Assembly (NCBI RefSeq): GCF_001428405.1
Contig: NZ_LMSL01000003.1
Coordinates: forward strand, 277-64,276
Length of the DNA: 64,000 bases
DNA from: Frateuria sp. Soil773
Lineage (GTDB): Bacteria; Pseudomonadota; Gammaproteobacteria; Xanthomonadales; Rhodanobacteraceae
Reading direction: 5' to 3'
Shown here: piece by piece, positions 7,598 to 20,045 of the stretch
Layout: each line of letters opens with the position of its first letter
How positions within the stretch are numbered: the first letter of the stretch is position 1
Notes under the pieces: generated by a model
The model's input: only the letters and a program-made list of their open reading frames with translations
Database searches by the model: none
Told to the model about the DNA's origin: nothing
Translations under genes and position numbers: made by a program

Positions 7598-8995
7598 TCA
7601 GAACTTGTACAGGCCGCTCAGGCTGACCTGGTTGCCGCTGGTGGTGCGGCGGTTCTCGCCGTTGGTGGTGGAGTCGAGCTTGTCGTACATCCACTCCACG
7701 CCCAGCTCGTAGGCGCCGGCCGCGTACTGCAGGCTGAGCGCGGCCTGGCGGTTCTTCAGCAGGCCGCTGGAGCCGTTGCCGAGCCAGCGCACCACGTCGC
7801 CTTCCTTCGGCTTGCTCATGGCGTAGAACGCGTTGAGGCTCCAGTTCGGCGTGAAGCTGTAGCCGGCCTGCACGAAGCCGCCGGTTTCCTTGATGTCGCC
7901 GAACTGCGACAACCCGCCGAAGATCTGGCCCAGGCCGTTGCCGCTGTAGACCAGGCCCTTGAACATCCACGGGCCGGGCTTCCACTGGCCGCCCAGCTCG
8001 TAGCCCACGCTCTTGATGCTGTCCTTGATCGGCACCGGCGCGGTGCCGTCCACGCCGCGCAGGTCGATCTCGCTGTAGTGGCCGACCAGGTAGGCCACCC
8101 AGGTCTTGTCCTGCACGCGCAGGCGCGCCTCCACCTGCGGGCGGAAGCCGGCGTTGCCGGCGGTCTTGTAGTTGGTGTTGTTGACCGCGCCGTCGGGCCC
8201 GCTCCAGGAGCCGTCGAACGCGCCCAGGTCCAGCCGCCACTTGGCGCCGTCGCTGCCGTGGTTGAGGTCCTGCATCCACACCACGCCGGGGAAGCGCCAG
8301 CCGACGAAGCCGGCGGCGAAGCCCAGCGGGAAGGCGATGTGGGTCAGCGAGGTCGGCGTGTTGTCGACCGGGAACATCAGGTCCCACTGCTGGCCGATGC
8401 GCACCGTGCTGCCGGTGTTGGGGTTGGTCAGGTCCATGTAGGCCTGGCGCAGGCGCGGCGTCGGCTGCTGCCGGCTGTAGGCGCCGGTGCCGTTGAAGCC
8501 GCCGAAGAAGTCCATCTCGATGCGGCCGCCGCCGCCCCAGTCGCCGGCGAGCTTGGCGCCGCTGAAATCCAGCCAGAAGCGCGTGTTGCGCACGTCGAAG
8601 CCGCTGAGCGAGCCCTTCGAGCCGGGCACCGGATATTCGGCGTTCTGGCCGTTGCCGTAGGTGAAGCTCTTGTCCTGGCCGAACGCGCTGGCGCTGACGA
8701 AGCCGTGCAGGGCCACCGACACGCCCGGCGCGCTGGTGAACACCGGCTTGGCCGACGGCGCGGCCGCGACGGTCTGGGACGGCGCCTGCGGCGGCGCCGG
8801 CTGCTGCGCGGCGGCGGTCTTCTGCGCCTGGATCATGCCCTTCAGTTCGGCCAGTTGCTGTTCGAGCTGGGCGACCCGCTGTTCGAGCTGCTGCTCGCGG
8901 CTGTCCTGCGCATGGCCGGCCAGCGGCAACGCCAGCGCGCAGGCCACGCTCAGGGCCAGCAGCCGGCTGCGGCAGGTTGGTGATGGCGACGTCAT
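7598..8995 (-). CDS. DcaP-like trimeric outer-membrane channel
   Basis: A 465-residue protein with a signal peptide ([21 protein letters not shown], cleavage likely before QD), a short coiled coil ([19 protein letters not shown]), an alanine/proline linker and a C-terminal 16-strand type barrel with alternating aromatic residues, ending in LSGLYKF with the terminal phenylalanine expected of barrel assembly. DcaP proteins are porins for dicarboxylates and similar anions, with the coiled coil in the periplasm. The start at 8995 is chosen because it gives a clean signal peptide and has GGGGAGAGG upstream. It lies upstream of the MFS gene and is divergent from acs, so an outer plus inner membrane uptake route feeding acyl-CoA synthesis is plausible. 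Confidence 0.82.
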   Translation of the reverse strand: MTSPSPTCRSRLLALSVACALALPLAGHAQDSREQQLEQRVAQLEQQLAELKGMIQAQKTAAAQQPAPPQAPSQTVAAAPSAKPVFTSAPGVSVALHGFVSASAFGQDKSFTYGNGQNAEYPVPGSKGSLSGFDVRNTRFWLDFSGAKLAGDWGGGGRIEMDFFGGFNGTGAYSRQQPTPRLRQAYMDLTNPNTGSTVRIGQQWDLMFPVDNTPTSLTHIAFPLGFAAGFVGWRFPGVVWMQDLNHGSDGAKWRLDLGAFDGSWSGPDGAVNNTNYKTAGNAGFRPQVEARLRVQDKTWVAYLVGHYSEIDLRGVDGTAPVPIKDSIKSVGYELGGQWKPGPWMFKGLVYSGNGLGQIFGGLSQFGDIKETGGFVQAGYSFTPNWSLNAFYAMSKPKEGDVVRWLGNGSSGLLKNRQAALSLQYAAGAYELGVEWMYDKLDSTTNGENRRTTSGNQVSLSGLYKF

Positions 8996-9063
8996 GGCTT
9001 GCCTCTCCCCAGGTGAAGTCCAGGCGAGCATGGTCATGCTGCGGCGCGGGCGACTATTCGCCA

Positions 9064-9082
9064 TTGGTCGAAACTCGACCAA
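9064..9082. promoter_or_regulatory. Interrupted palindrome between dcaP-like gene and acs, operator candidate
   Basis: TTGGTCGA and TCGACCAA form a perfect 8-bp inverted repeat around AAC, with another TCGAA just downstream. It lies 117-135 bp before the acs start and about 70 bp before the divergent channel gene, inside the 203-bp shared upstream region. A site for the neighbouring LuxR-type regulator or another dimeric regulator is plausible but unproven. A possible acs -10 box TACACT is near 9122. Confidence 0.45.
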
Positions 9083-9198
9083 AGTCGAAGCGGCGGGCGC
9101 CACGCAGGGCGCTGCGCGGGGCTACACTCGATGCGTGCCGGCGTTCCCGGCAACTTCCCCTTCTCCGCGTTGCCGCGCCCTATCTGCAGGAGGCATCC

Positions 9199-11139
<1,941 letters not shown>

Positions 11140-11140
11140 C

Positions 11141-11220
11141 GAGAAGCAAGAGTCGAGGAGTGAGAAAAGGAGAGAAGCCGCGCCACGCAGAGGCTCTCTC
11201 TCACTCCTCACTTCTCTCCC
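11141..11220. repeat. Purine/pyrimidine inverted repeat between acs and the regulator
   Basis: A purine-rich arm (GAGAAGC…GAGGAGTGAG, core 11155-11164) is matched by a pyrimidine-rich arm (CTCACTCCTC at 11200-11209, then ACTTCTCTCC). This resembles the family B inverted arrays near hslUV in style though not in exact sequence. The hairpin could weaken read-through from acs into the regulator gene. Confidence 0.55.
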
Positions 11221-11235
11221 CTCGCTCCTGACCCT

Positions 11236-11907
11236 ATGCCCGACGTCCTCATCGCCGACGACCACCCACTCTTCCGCGACGCCCTGCAGCGCGCCGTGCT
11301 GGCTGCCCTGCCGCAGGCGCGGGTGCACGCCGCCGACAGCGTGCACAGCCTGCTGGCGCTGGTCGAGCAGTTCCCGGAGGCGGACCTGCTGCTGCTCGAC
11401 CTGCACATGCCGGGCGCGCGCGGGTATTCCGCGCTTGCGCACATCCGCGGCCAGTACCCGGGCCTGCCGACCATCGTGGTGTCCGGCCACGAAGAAGCGC
11501 AGGTGGCCCGCCGCGCGCTGGCCCACGGCGCCTCGGCCTACATTCCCAAGTCCACCGCGGGCGAGGACATCGTGCAGGCGATCCGCGCGGTGCTCGACGG
11601 CGACGTGTGGCTGCCGCACGAACTGCTCGGCGGCGAAGTGGCGCTGAAGACCGACGAGGCCGACGTCGCCGCGCGCGTCGCCTCGCTCACCCCGCAGCAG
11701 TTCCGCGTGCTGACGATGATCGCCGAGGGCCTGCTCAACAAGCAGATCGCCTACGACCTGGGCGTGTCCGAGGCGACGGTGAAGGCGCACATGACCGCGA
11801 TCATGCGCAAGCTCGGCGTCAACAACCGCACCCAGGTCGCGCTGGCGGCCAGCCAGCTCGCGGTCGACCAGGGCGTGATGCAGTCGATGCCGCAGGACGA
11901 GGACTGA
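11236..11907 (+). CDS. crbR: LuxR/NarL-type response regulator, CrbR-like
   Basis: A 223-residue two-component regulator. The receiver domain has the acidic pair in IADDHPLFRD, the phosphorylated aspartate D55 in LLLLDLHMPG, the SGHEE switch serine and the lysine in AYIPKSTAG. The C-terminal LuxR-type helix-turn-helix reads LTPQQFRVLTMIAEGLLNKQIAYDLGVSEATVKAHMTAIMRKLG. In Vibrio and Pseudomonas the CrbS/CrbR pair activates acs, and this gene sits 96 bp after acs and close to a CrbS-type kinase on the opposite strand, so the name is a context-based assignment (AgmR/EraR are related names). DNA targets are not known here; the palindrome at 9064 is a candidate. Confidence 0.85.
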   Translation: MPDVLIADDHPLFRDALQRAVLAALPQARVHAADSVHSLLALVEQFPEADLLLLDLHMPGARGYSALAHIRGQYPGLPTIVVSGHEEAQVARRALAHGASAYIPKSTAGEDIVQAIRAVLDGDVWLPHELLGGEVALKTDEADVAARVASLTPQQFRVLTMIAEGLLNKQIAYDLGVSEATVKAHMTAIMRKLGVNNRTQVALAASQLAVDQGVMQSMPQDED

Positions 11908-11925
11908 GCCGCCCGGCTCGCGGCT

Positions 11926-12190
11926 CGGAGCCTGCTCACGATCCTTTCATCAGCGCCACTCTATCTCGTCGTCGTTCCTGCGGCTTTCAACGGCCGCAGG
12001 GCCGGTCAAGCAGGACAAAAGCGAGCCTTGCGAGCGTTGAACAGCCAAAGGCTGGCCCCGCAGGGGCAAACGCAGCGAGTCATCCGGTGACTTTGATTGC
12101 CCCAAAGACGCTGGATCCCAGCTTGACCGGCCCTTCGGCCGTTGAAAGCCGCTGGGATGACGTTCATGTGGATACCCGCAAATCGTGGAC
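11926..12190. repeat. Family A intergenic repeat, inverted and expanded copy
   Basis: Starts with GGAGCCTGCTCACGATC, similar to the family A end. It contains the core in reverse orientation (GTTCCTGCGGCTTTCAACGG near 11974), a GC-rich insertion, then a second CCGTTGAAAGCC…GGGATGACG core end near 12139-12162. This 287-bp gap between the regulator and the small secreted protein holds nothing else that I can recognise. Confidence 0.65.
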
Positions 12191-12194
12191 GGGT

Positions 12195-12542
12195 CTAGGA
12201 CCCGACCTTCTTGAACGAAAGGATGTTGTCCGAGCGCACCAGGTGGCCGGTGGCCTCGTTCAAGGTGTAGCTGCTCGGCACCTCGTCGTCCTGCACTTCG
12301 AGGAAGCCCTTCTCGACCACCGCCGGATGGGTCGATGCCCGCCCCGGCGTGCCGTCGTCGTCGGTCGGGTCGATCTCGCTCACCAGCAGCTTGCCGCCCT
12401 GGCGGACCACCTCGAGCCGGTAGCCGCTGCCGTCGGTGGCGATCCAGTGGCCGACGAAGGCGTCCGCCGCGTCCGCGGCGAAGCCGGACAGCAGCGGCAG
12501 GACGAGCAGCAGGGCGAGGAGACGTGCCGGGCCACGTTTCAT
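12195..12542 (-). CDS. Small secreted protein of unknown function
   Basis: A 115-residue protein with a clear signal peptide (MKRGPARLLALLLVLPLLSG, cleavage probably after AADA). The mature part of about 90 residues opens FVGHWIATDGSGYRLEV and reads like a small beta-rich periplasmic domain; no lipobox cysteine and no catalytic motif are visible. It lies 80 bp downstream of the CrbS-like kinase gene on the same strand and could share its transcript, but a link to acetate sensing is only positional. I do not recognise the family. Confidence 0.6.
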   Translation of the reverse strand: MKRGPARLLALLLVLPLLSGFAADAADAFVGHWIATDGSGYRLEVVRQGGKLLVSEIDPTDDDGTPGRASTHPAVVEKGFLEVQDDEVPSSYTLNEATGHLVRSDNILSFKKVGS

Positions 12543-12622
12543 GGGCGATCCCGTGTGGTTGGTTGTCCCCTGTCGCGCCCGAGCATACGTCGAGGCGCCG
12601 GTGGCGCGTCAAGCCGCCGGCG

Positions 12623-15600
12623 TCAGGACGCCGACTTGCGCAGGCGCGCGCTGAGCAGGGCGCGCAGGGCCGCCGGGCGCACCGGCTTGTGCAGCAGCGG
12701 ATAGCCCAGCTCTCGCGCGCGCTGCTTCAGTTCGCTGCTGCCGTCGGCGGTGATCATCGCCACCGGCGGCAGCCGGCCCAGTACGCGGCGCAGGTGTTCG
12801 AGCGCCTGCAGGCCGTCCATGTCGTCGGCCAGGTGGTAGTCGGCCAGGATCAGGTCGACCGGGCCGCGCCCCAGTTCCGCCTGTGCCTGGGTCAGGTCCT
12901 CGGCGGTGCGGCAGTCCACGCCCCAGCGTTGCAGCAGGGCGCGCATGCCGTCCAGGATCGCCGCGTCGTTGTCCAGGCACAACACGGTCAACGGCAACTG
13001 TTCGAGCTGGGTCGGCAAGGTTGCGGTGCGCCGCCGCGGCACGCCCGCCTCGGCGCGCGGCACGACCACCGCGAAGCAACTGCCGTGGCCGACCCGCGAG
13101 GTCAGCGCCAGCCGGTGGCCGAGGATGTCGGCGATGCGCTCGCAGATCGACAGGCCGAGCCCCAGGCCCTTCTCGCCCCAGGGCGACGGCCGCTCCAGCC
13201 GCTGGAACTCGCCGAAGATGCGCGCACGCTGCTCTGGCGCGATGCCCGGGCCGCTGTCCCACACCTCGATGCGCACCGCGTTGCCGACCCGGCGCGCACC
13301 GAGCAGCACCCCGCCGCTGCGGGTGTAGCGCAGCGCGTTGGACAGGAAGTTCTGCACGATCCGGCGCAGCAGTTGCGGGTCGCTGTTCACCGCCAGGCGG
13401 GTCGAGGCCACGCGCAGGCGCAGGCCGCGCTGCTCGGCGAGCACGGCGAACTGCGCACGCAGCGAATCGAACAGGTCGGCCAGGGCGAAGCTGCCGACGT
13501 CGGCGTGGTAGCTGCCGGCGTCCAGCCGAGAGGTGTCCAGCAAGGTGTCGATGAGGTCCTCGGCGGCGCGGAACGAGGCGTCGATGCGCTCGGCCAACTG
13601 GCTCGCCTCGCCGTCCAGGCCCGGATGCTGGCGCAGCGCCGCGGTGAACAGCCGCGCCGCGTTCAGCGGCTGCAGCAGGTCGTGGCTGGCCGCGGCGAGG
13701 AAGCGCGTCTTCGATACGTTGGCGGTCTCGGCCACGCGCTGCGCCTGGGCGGTGGCGGCCAGCGCCTCGCTCAGCTCGGCGGTGCGCTGCCCCACGCGCT
13801 GCTCCAGGGTCTCGTTGGCCTCGATCAGCGCCTGTTCGGCATGCTTGTAGGCGGTGACGTCGCTGTAGGTGGTGACGTAGCCGCCGCCGGGCAGCGCGCG
13901 GCCGCGCAGCTCGATCACCGAGCCGTCCGGGCGGATGCGCTGGAACAGGTGCGGCGAGCCGGCCTGCATGTGGCCGATGCGCTTGGCCACGTGCGCCTCG
14001 ACCTCGCCCGGGCCGCATTCGCCGTGCTCGGCGTTCCAGCGGATCAGGTCGGCCACCGGCACGCCCACGTAGACCATGCCGTCCGGGTAGCCGAACAGCT
14101 CCAGGTAGCGCCGGTTCCATGCCACCAGGCGCATCTGCGCATCGACCACGCTGATCCCCTGCGACACGTTCTCCAGCGTGGTGGAAAGCAGCTCGCGGTT
14201 GAAGCGCAGTTCCTGCGAGGCCTCGTCCATCAGCGCCATCGCCTCGGCGATGTCCAGGCCCGAACCCGACAGCGCGCCCATCAGGATGCGCCGCGCGCTG
14301 GCCGCGCCGACCGCGCCGGCGAGCAGGCGCTCGGTCGACTGGATCAGCGCGCGGTCGGCCGCCTCGCCCGGCAGCAGCGGCTTGCCGCGGCGCTGGCCGT
14401 AGTCGTCGAACGCGCGCTGCGTGCTGCGCTCGCCGACGATGCGCGTGGCGATCGTGCGCAGGTCGGCCACCGAGACGCGGCCGCGCCAGTCGCCGATGCC
14501 CTGGCGGCCCACCGCGTAGGGATCGACGAACACCGCCGCGTGCAGGCGCTCCTCCAGGCTCGGCCGGAAGCGTAGCGAAATGAACACCAGGCAGGCCACG
14601 TTGGCCAGCAGCGACCAGAACGTGCCGTGCATCACCGGGTCCCAGCCGCTGAGGTGGAACAGCGCCTGCGGGCGCAGCCAGTCGATGCCGAGCGGACCGT
14701 CGGCCAGCCAATGCCGGGAGCGGCTGACCGCCGGCAGCAGCAGGGTGTACAGCCACACCGCGAAGCCGCAGAACAGCCCCACCGCCACGCCGCGGCGGCT
14801 GGCCCCGCGCCAGTACAGCGCCGCCACGATCGCCGGCGCGAACTGCGCCACCGCGGCAAAGGCCAGCAGGCCGGTCGCGGCCAGGTTCTCCGCGTCGGCG
14901 GCGATGCGGTAGTACGCATAGGCCATCAGGGCCAGCAGCACGATGGCGATGCGGCGCACGCGCAGCACCAGTTGCGACAGATCGGCGCGCTGTTCCAGCC
15001 GCAGCCGGCGGATCCGCAGCAGGGCCGGCATCACCAGGTCGTTGCTGATCATGATCGACAGCGCCACCGCCGCCACGATCACCATGCCGGTCGCCGCCGA
15101 GAAGCCGCCGATGAAGGCCAGCACCGCCATGCCGCGGTCGCCGTGCGCCAGCGGCAGGTTCAGCAGCCACGCGTCGGCGGCGCCGTCGCGCACCCGCGGC
15201 AGATCGAGGCCGGCGGCGACGATCGGCAGCACCGCCAGGCTGATCAGCACCATGTACAGCGGGAACAGCCAGCGCGCGCGGCTCAGGTCGCGCGGGTCTT
15301 CGCACTCCACCACGCCGATCTGGAACTGGCGCGGCAGGCAGAACATCGCGCAGAACGCGAGCAGGGTCTGCGCCACGAATCCCGGCGAGGTCCCATGCGC
15401 GAGCTGCGTCGCCGGCAGTTGTACGGTGTGTTCCATGCCCGGGCCGCGCCATAGCGCGTAGCCGGCCAGCACCACGAACGCCACCAGCTTGATCAGCGAT
15501 TCCAGCGCGATCGCCAGCATCATGCCGTGGTGGTGCTCGGTGGCGTCGATGCTGCGCGTGCCGAACAGGATCGCGAATACCGCCAGCAGCAGCGCGCACC

Positions 15601-16087
15601 ACAGCGCGCTGTCGCCGGCGAGCGAAGGCGGTGCGATGCGCGCGTCGCCGAGCACGCCGAACGACATCGCCACCGCCTTGAACTGCAGTGCGATGTACGG
15701 CACCACGGCGGTCACCGCGATGATCGCCACCAGCGCGGCCAGCCCGTGCGAGCGGCCGAAGCGCGCGCCGATGAAATCGGCGATCGAGATGATGTTGCGC
15801 TGCCCTGCCACCAGCACCAGCCGGCGCAGCAGGCCGAAGCCGAACACGAACAGCAGCACCGGGCCGAGGTAGATCGGCAGGTAGCCGAGCCCGTCGCGCG
15901 CCGCCGTGCCCACCGCGCCGTAGAACGTCCACGACGAGCAGTACACCGCCAGCGCCAGGCTGTACACCAGCGGCCGCAGCCGGGGCTGGCGCGGGTACAG
16001 CGGCCGGCGGTCGCCGGCGTAGGCGACCACGAACAGCAGGCCCACGTAGAGCAGCGCGACGAGCAGCAGCAGCCAGCCGGCGATCAA
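12623..16087 (-). CDS. crbS: Hybrid sensor kinase with sodium/solute symporter domain, CrbS-like
   Basis: A 1,154-residue membrane kinase. The N-terminal ~500 residues are a 13-helix SSS-family symporter, with ADFIGARFGRSHGLAALVA early on. A PAS domain spans about 630-745 (LENVSQGISVVDAQMRLVAWN). The histidine kinase core has the phosphorylated histidine near 802 (AASHDLLQPLNAARL), the N-box near 916 (NFLSNALRYTRSGG), DSGPGIAPEQ and GLGLGLSICERIA. A C-terminal receiver has the aspartate near 1083 (LILADYHLADDMDG) and a KPV lysine. Such SSS-kinases (CbrA, CrbS) couple solute transport to signalling. The start codon is TTG, preceded by GAGGGAGGGGAACC; no better in-frame ATG lies nearby. The CrbS name is favoured over CbrA because acs and the CrbR-like gene are adjacent. 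Confidence 0.88.
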   Translation of the reverse strand: MIAGWLLLLVALLYVGLLFVVAYAGDRRPLYPRQPRLRPLVYSLALAVYCSSWTFYGAVGTAARDGLGYLPIYLGPVLLFVFGFGLLRRLVLVAGQRNIISIADFIGARFGRSHGLAALVAIIAVTAVVPYIALQFKAVAMSFGVLGDARIAPPSLAGDSALWCALLLAVFAILFGTRSIDATEHHHGMMLAIALESLIKLVAFVVLAGYALWRGPGMEHTVQLPATQLAHGTSPGFVAQTLLAFCAMFCLPRQFQIGVVECEDPRDLSRARWLFPLYMVLISLAVLPIVAAGLDLPRVRDGAADAWLLNLPLAHGDRGMAVLAFIGGFSAATGMVIVAAVALSIMISNDLVMPALLRIRRLRLEQRADLSQLVLRVRRIAIVLLALMAYAYYRIAADAENLAATGLLAFAAVAQFAPAIVAALYWRGASRRGVAVGLFCGFAVWLYTLLLPAVSRSRHWLADGPLGIDWLRPQALFHLSGWDPVMHGTFWSLLANVACLVFISLRFRPSLEERLHAAVFVDPYAVGRQGIGDWRGRVSVADLRTIATRIVGERSTQRAFDDYGQRRGKPLLPGEAADRALIQSTERLLAGAVGAASARRILMGALSGSGLDIAEAMALMDEASQELRFNRELLSTTLENVSQGISVVDAQMRLVAWNRRYLELFGYPDGMVYVGVPVADLIRWNAEHGECGPGEVEAHVAKRIGHMQAGSPHLFQRIRPDGSVIELRGRALPGGGYVTTYSDVTAYKHAEQALIEANETLEQRVGQRTAELSEALAATAQAQRVAETANVSKTRFLAAASHDLLQPLNAARLFTAALRQHPGLDGEASQLAERIDASFRAAEDLIDTLLDTSRLDAGSYHADVGSFALADLFDSLRAQFAVLAEQRGLRLRVASTRLAVNSDPQLLRRIVQNFLSNALRYTRSGGVLLGARRVGNAVRIEVWDSGPGIAPEQRARIFGEFQRLERPSPWGEKGLGLGLSICERIADILGHRLALTSRVGHGSCFAVVVPRAEAGVPRRRTATLPTQLEQLPLTVLCLDNDAAILDGMRALLQRWGVDCRTAEDLTQAQAELGRGPVDLILADYHLADDMDGLQALEHLRRVLGRLPPVAMITADGSSELKQRARELGYPLLHKPVRPAALRALLSARLRKSAS

Positions 16088-16167
16088 GGTTCCCCTCCCT
16101 CAGGCAGCCCGGCCCGGCGGCCGCGATCGGCTTGTGCGGATCGTCCCGTTCCCGGCACCATGCGCGG

Positions 16168-16812
16168 ATGACCGCGACGCAAGGCCATGTGCCGGCGAAA
16201 GTAGCAGAGCGCCTGCGCGATGACGAGGTACACGTCTGGCAACTGCCCTACGACCATCGGCAGGGCCGCGCGCCGTTGCGCGCGATGCTGGCCGCCTATC
16301 TCGGCCTGCCGGCCGGGGCGGTCGCGCTGCGCGAGAACGCATACGGCCGCCCTAGCCTCGACGACGCGCAGGCACGGTCGCTCGGCTTCAACTGGTCGCA
16401 CAGCGGCGACCGCGCGCTGATCGCGCTGGCGCGCGGCCTCGCACCCGGCATCGACCTGGAGCGCCTGCGCGAACGGCCGCGCGCCCTGGCGATCGCGCAA
16501 CGCTATTTCGACGCGGCCGAGGCCGAACGCCTCGCCGCGCTCGCGCCGGACCTGCGCAGCCACGCCTTCCTGGAACTGTGGACCGCCAAGGAAGCCGTGC
16601 TGAAGGCGCTCGGCCGCGGCCTGGCCTTCGGCCTGCACCGGCTCAGCATCGCCGGCGGCGACGAGCCGCTGCAACTGCGCCGCCTGGACGGCGAGGATGC
16701 GGCCGGCTGGCAGTTGCAGCGGCTGCATCCCGACGCGGAGCACGTGGCCGCCGTGGCCTGGCGGGGCGAGGCGCGGCCGGTCCGCTGCTGGACACTTGCC
16801 GCCGCCGACTGA
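16168..16812 (+). CDS. 4'-phosphopantetheinyl transferase (Sfp type)
   Basis: A 214-residue enzyme that would transfer phosphopantetheine from CoA to a serine of acyl- or peptidyl-carrier proteins. Family motifs are [14 protein letters not shown] (CoA-binding histidine), [11 protein letters not shown] (the acidic Mg-binding part) and [21 protein letters not shown] (the WxxKEA helix). The ATG at 16168 is chosen; the frame continues 36 bp upstream but into the promoter region shared with the divergent kinase. No polyketide or peptide synthetase lies in the window, so the partner carrier protein is elsewhere. pdxJ follows at 77 bp on the same strand. Confidence 0.88.
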   Translation: MTATQGHVPAKVAERLRDDEVHVWQLPYDHRQGRAPLRAMLAAYLGLPAGAVALRENAYGRPSLDDAQARSLGFNWSHSGDRALIALARGLAPGIDLERLRERPRALAIAQRYFDAAEAERLAALAPDLRSHAFLELWTAKEAVLKALGRGLAFGLHRLSIAGGDEPLQLRRLDGEDAAGWQLQRLHPDAEHVAAVAWRGEARPVRCWTLAAAD

Positions 16813-16889
16813 TTGCCGCACTGTTTCCGACCCGGTCCGCTTGCGCGCAACGGATCGTGGCCCCGATCCCACCATGGCCCGTCGTCACG

Positions 16890-17633
16890 ATGACCCTGCT
16901 CAGCGTCAACCTCAACAAGATCGCCGTGCTGCGCAACTCGCGCGGCGGCAACGAACCCGACATCGTCCGCGCCGCACAGACCTGCATCGACGCCGGCTGC
17001 GGCGGCATCACCGTGCATCCGCGGCCGGATCAGCGCCACGTGCGGCCGGACGACGTGCGCCGGCTCGCGGCGCTGCTGCGCGGCCGCCTCGAATACAACA
17101 TCGAAGGCAATCCGTTCGCCGCCGCGCGCGGCGCCTATCCCGGCCTGATCGCGCTGGCGCGCGAGACCCGGCCCACCCAGGTCACCCTGGTGCCGGACGA
17201 CGACGGCCAGATCACCTCCGACCATGGCTTCGACCTGGAACGCGATGGCGAGCGGCTGCGCCCGCTGGTCGCCGAACTGCGCGGACTCGGCTGCCGGGTC
17301 AGCCTGTTCGTCGACGCCGGCCCGCAGGATTTCGAGCGGGCCGTGGCGATCGGCGCCGAGCGCATCGAGATCTACACCGGCCCCTATGCCGAGGCGTTCG
17401 CCGCCGGCGACGTCCACGCCAGCCTGGCCCTGTGCGTGGACACGGCCCGCCGCGCCCAGCAGGCCGGGCTGGCGGTGAATGCCGGCCACGACCTCAGCCA
17501 GGCCAACCTCGGCACCCTGCGCGCCGCCATCCCCGGCCTGGCCGAGGTCTCGATCGGCCACGCGCTGATCGGCGAGGCGCTGTACGACGGGCTCGCCGCC
17601 ACCGTGCGCAACTACCTGCAGATCCTGCGCTGA
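16890..17633 (+). CDS. pdxJ: Pyridoxine 5'-phosphate synthase
   Basis: A 247-residue TIM-barrel enzyme that condenses 3-amino-2-oxopropyl phosphate with deoxyxylulose 5-phosphate to make pyridoxine 5'-phosphate, the last step of the DXP-dependent vitamin B6 pathway. Signatures are [42 protein letters not shown] and [11 protein letters not shown] near the C-terminus. Length is normal. The ATG at 16890 gives the usual N-terminus; longer frames upstream are not needed. A strong bidirectional terminator follows. Confidence 0.96.
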   Translation: MTLLSVNLNKIAVLRNSRGGNEPDIVRAAQTCIDAGCGGITVHPRPDQRHVRPDDVRRLAALLRGRLEYNIEGNPFAAARGAYPGLIALARETRPTQVTLVPDDDGQITSDHGFDLERDGERLRPLVAELRGLGCRVSLFVDAGPQDFERAVAIGAERIEIYTGPYAEAFAAGDVHASLALCVDTARRAQQAGLAVNAGHDLSQANLGTLRAAIPGLAEVSIGHALIGEALYDGLAATVRNYLQILR

Positions 17634-17685
17634 CCGCAGGGTACGCGACTTCGCCGCCACCGCCGCAACGGCGGCGGCACGCAAA

Positions 17686-17716
17686 CGAAAACCCCCGCTT
17701 CGAGCGGGGGTTTTCG
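17686..17716. terminator. Bidirectional rho-independent terminator
   Basis: CGAAAACCCCCGCT pairs with AGCGGGGGTTTTCG around a TCG loop. The A-run on one side and T-run on the other allow termination from both directions, ending pdxJ and the exbD operon. Confidence 0.92.
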
Positions 17717-17739
17717 TCGAACGGACCGCGATGGCGGGA

Positions 17740-18156
17740 TTACTGGCCTTCGGTGAAACCGATTTTGGTGAGGCCGTAGCTCTTCGCATCGGCAAGCACC
17801 TTGGCCACCGACTCGTAGGCCGTACCGTCGGCCGCGCTGATCTGCACTTCCGGCTGCTTGGCCGCGTCGGCCTGGCCGCCAATCACCGCGAGCTGAGCCT
17901 TCAGGCCCAGCTCGTCGATCGGCGTGTCGTTCCAGTACATCGCCCCGGCCTGGTCGATCTTCAGGCGGATCGGCTCGAGCGGGGTGTCGGGCTGCTGGAT
18001 GTTCGGATTCGGCTGCGGCAGGTCGATCTTCACCTTGTGGGTGAGCATCGGCGCCGTGATCATGAAGATGATCAGCAGCACCAGCATCACGTCGACCAGC
18101 GGCGTGACGTTGATGTCGGCCATCGGGCCGCTGGAATTTCCGGAACTGAAAGCCAT
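17740..18156 (-). CDS. exbD2: ExbD-family proton-channel protein, second copy
   Basis: A 138-residue single-helix protein of the TonB energising complex. The conserved aspartate D22 lies at the start of the membrane segment ([21 protein letters not shown]), where it carries protons in ExbD/TolR. The periplasmic domain follows. It is the last gene of tonB-exbB-exbD1-exbD2, 5 bp after exbD1. The membrane helix is nearly identical to that of exbD1 whereas the periplasmic parts differ, suggesting an old duplication with specialisation. In Xanthomonas a second ExbD is present in the equivalent cluster. Confidence 0.92.
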   Translation of the reverse strand: MAFSSGNSSGPMADINVTPLVDVMLVLLIIFMITAPMLTHKVKIDLPQPNPNIQQPDTPLEPIRLKIDQAGAMYWNDTPIDELGLKAQLAVIGGQADAAKQPEVQISAADGTAYESVAKVLADAKSYGLTKIGFTEGQ

Positions 18157-18161
18157 CGTCG

Positions 18162-18575
18162 TTACTCCTTGCCGGTCGTCATGAAACCGACATGGACCAT
18201 GCCAGCGCCCTTGGCATCAGTGAGCACCTTGCCGACGTACTTCCACTCGATGCCCTTGTCCGCGCGGATCTGCAGCTCGGGCTGCGGCGACTTGGCCGCC
18301 GCCACCGCGAACTGCGCCTTCAGGTCGGCCTCGGTCACTTCCGCGTCGTTGAGATACATCGTGCCGTCGCTCTTGACGGCCAGATCCATCGGTTCCACGT
18401 AACCCGAATCCGGAGTCTTCGGGTTGGCGTGGGGCAGCTCGACCGTGATCCGGTGCGACATCAGCGGCGCGGTGATCATGAAGATGATCAGCAGCACCAG
18501 CATCACGTCCACGAGAGGCGTGACGTTGATCTCCGACATCGGACCGCCGGAATTGCCTCCGGTGCTCATTGCCAT
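18162..18575 (-). CDS. exbD1: ExbD-family proton-channel protein, first copy
   Basis: A 137-residue inner-membrane protein with one helix carrying D23 in [21 protein letters not shown] and a periplasmic domain of about 95 residues. With ExbB it forms the proton channel that powers TonB. The gene starts 11 bp after exbB ends and is followed by the second exbD at 5 bp, so the three are surely co-transcribed. Confidence 0.93.
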   Translation of the reverse strand: MAMSTGGNSGGPMSEINVTPLVDVMLVLLIIFMITAPLMSHRITVELPHANPKTPDSGYVEPMDLAVKSDGTMYLNDAEVTEADLKAQFAVAAAKSPQPELQIRADKGIEWKYVGKVLTDAKGAGMVHVGFMTTGKE

Positions 18576-18586
18576 GGGTCAATCCC

Positions 18587-19333
18587 TCACTTGCCTTCGA
18601 CGCGCGCGCCGGTGGCGAAGAAGTCGTGCAGGTCATGCGCGAATTCGTCGAACTGGGCGTAGGTGAGGCGGTTCGAGCGATTGAAGAAGTTGTAGGCGAG
18701 CACGGCCGGGATCGCGGTGAACAGACCGAACGCGGTCATGATCAGCGATTCGCCCACCGGGCCGGCCACGGCTTCCATCGAGGCGTTGCCGGACGCGGAG
18801 ATCGAGATCAGCGCGTGGTAGATGCCCCACACCGTACCGAGCAGACCGATGAACGGTGCCGAGGAGCCGACCGTGGCGAGCAGGGTCAGGCCGCCTTCCA
18901 GGCGCAGGCTCTCGCGGGCAACGGCCTGGCGCAGGGCGCGGTCGATGAACTCCGAGCGGCTCAGCGACTCGGCCAGGCGGCCGCCGCCGGCCGAAGCCTG
19001 CTGGTGGTGGGCCACCGCGGAAGCGGCGTCCAGGGCGATCTTCGAGAACGGTTCGCCCTTGGGCTGGGCTTCCAGCTCGCGGATCGCGTCCTGCGTCGAC
19101 GCGGTGTTCCAGAAACCCTGGATGACCTTGTCGGCGCGACGACGCACCTGGGCGTTGCGGATGGCGTTGGCGATGATGAAGTACCAGGAGGCGAACGACA
19201 TCACCACCAGGACGATGAAGACCACCCAGCCGAGGAAGTCGAAGTTGTGGAGAAGAGCCTCGAAGCCCATCTGCTTCATGGCTTGGGCGTTGGAGGTGCC
19301 GCCGGTCGGTGCAGGAGTCTGTTCGAAAAACAT
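18587..19333 (-). CDS. exbB: ExbB/TolQ-family proton-channel protein
   Basis: A 248-residue protein with three membrane helices: about 33-53 ([18 protein letters not shown]), 140-165 ([25 protein letters not shown]) and 185-210 ([21 protein letters not shown]). The second and third segments hold the family glycine/threonine pattern lining the ExbD helix. It forms the scaffold of the Ton motor with ExbD and TonB. It lies between tonB (52 bp) and exbD1 (11 bp). Confidence 0.94.
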   Translation of the reverse strand: MFFEQTPAPTGGTSNAQAMKQMGFEALLHNFDFLGWVVFIVLVVMSFASWYFIIANAIRNAQVRRRADKVIQGFWNTASTQDAIRELEAQPKGEPFSKIALDAASAVAHHQQASAGGGRLAESLSRSEFIDRALRQAVARESLRLEGGLTLLATVGSSAPFIGLLGTVWGIYHALISISASGNASMEAVAGPVGESLIMTAFGLFTAIPAVLAYNFFNRSNRLTYAQFDEFAHDLHDFFATGARVEGK

Positions 19334-19385
19334 AACGCTACCTTTAGAGATGTGTCAGGCGTGAACTTATTAACTGTAATCGGAA

Positions 19386-20045
<660 letters not shown>

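Noticed and set aside
12335-14575. Long plus-strand frame opposite the sensor kinase
   Set aside because: Antisense to the HisKA, HATPase and receiver domains; composition typical of a GC-rich shadow.
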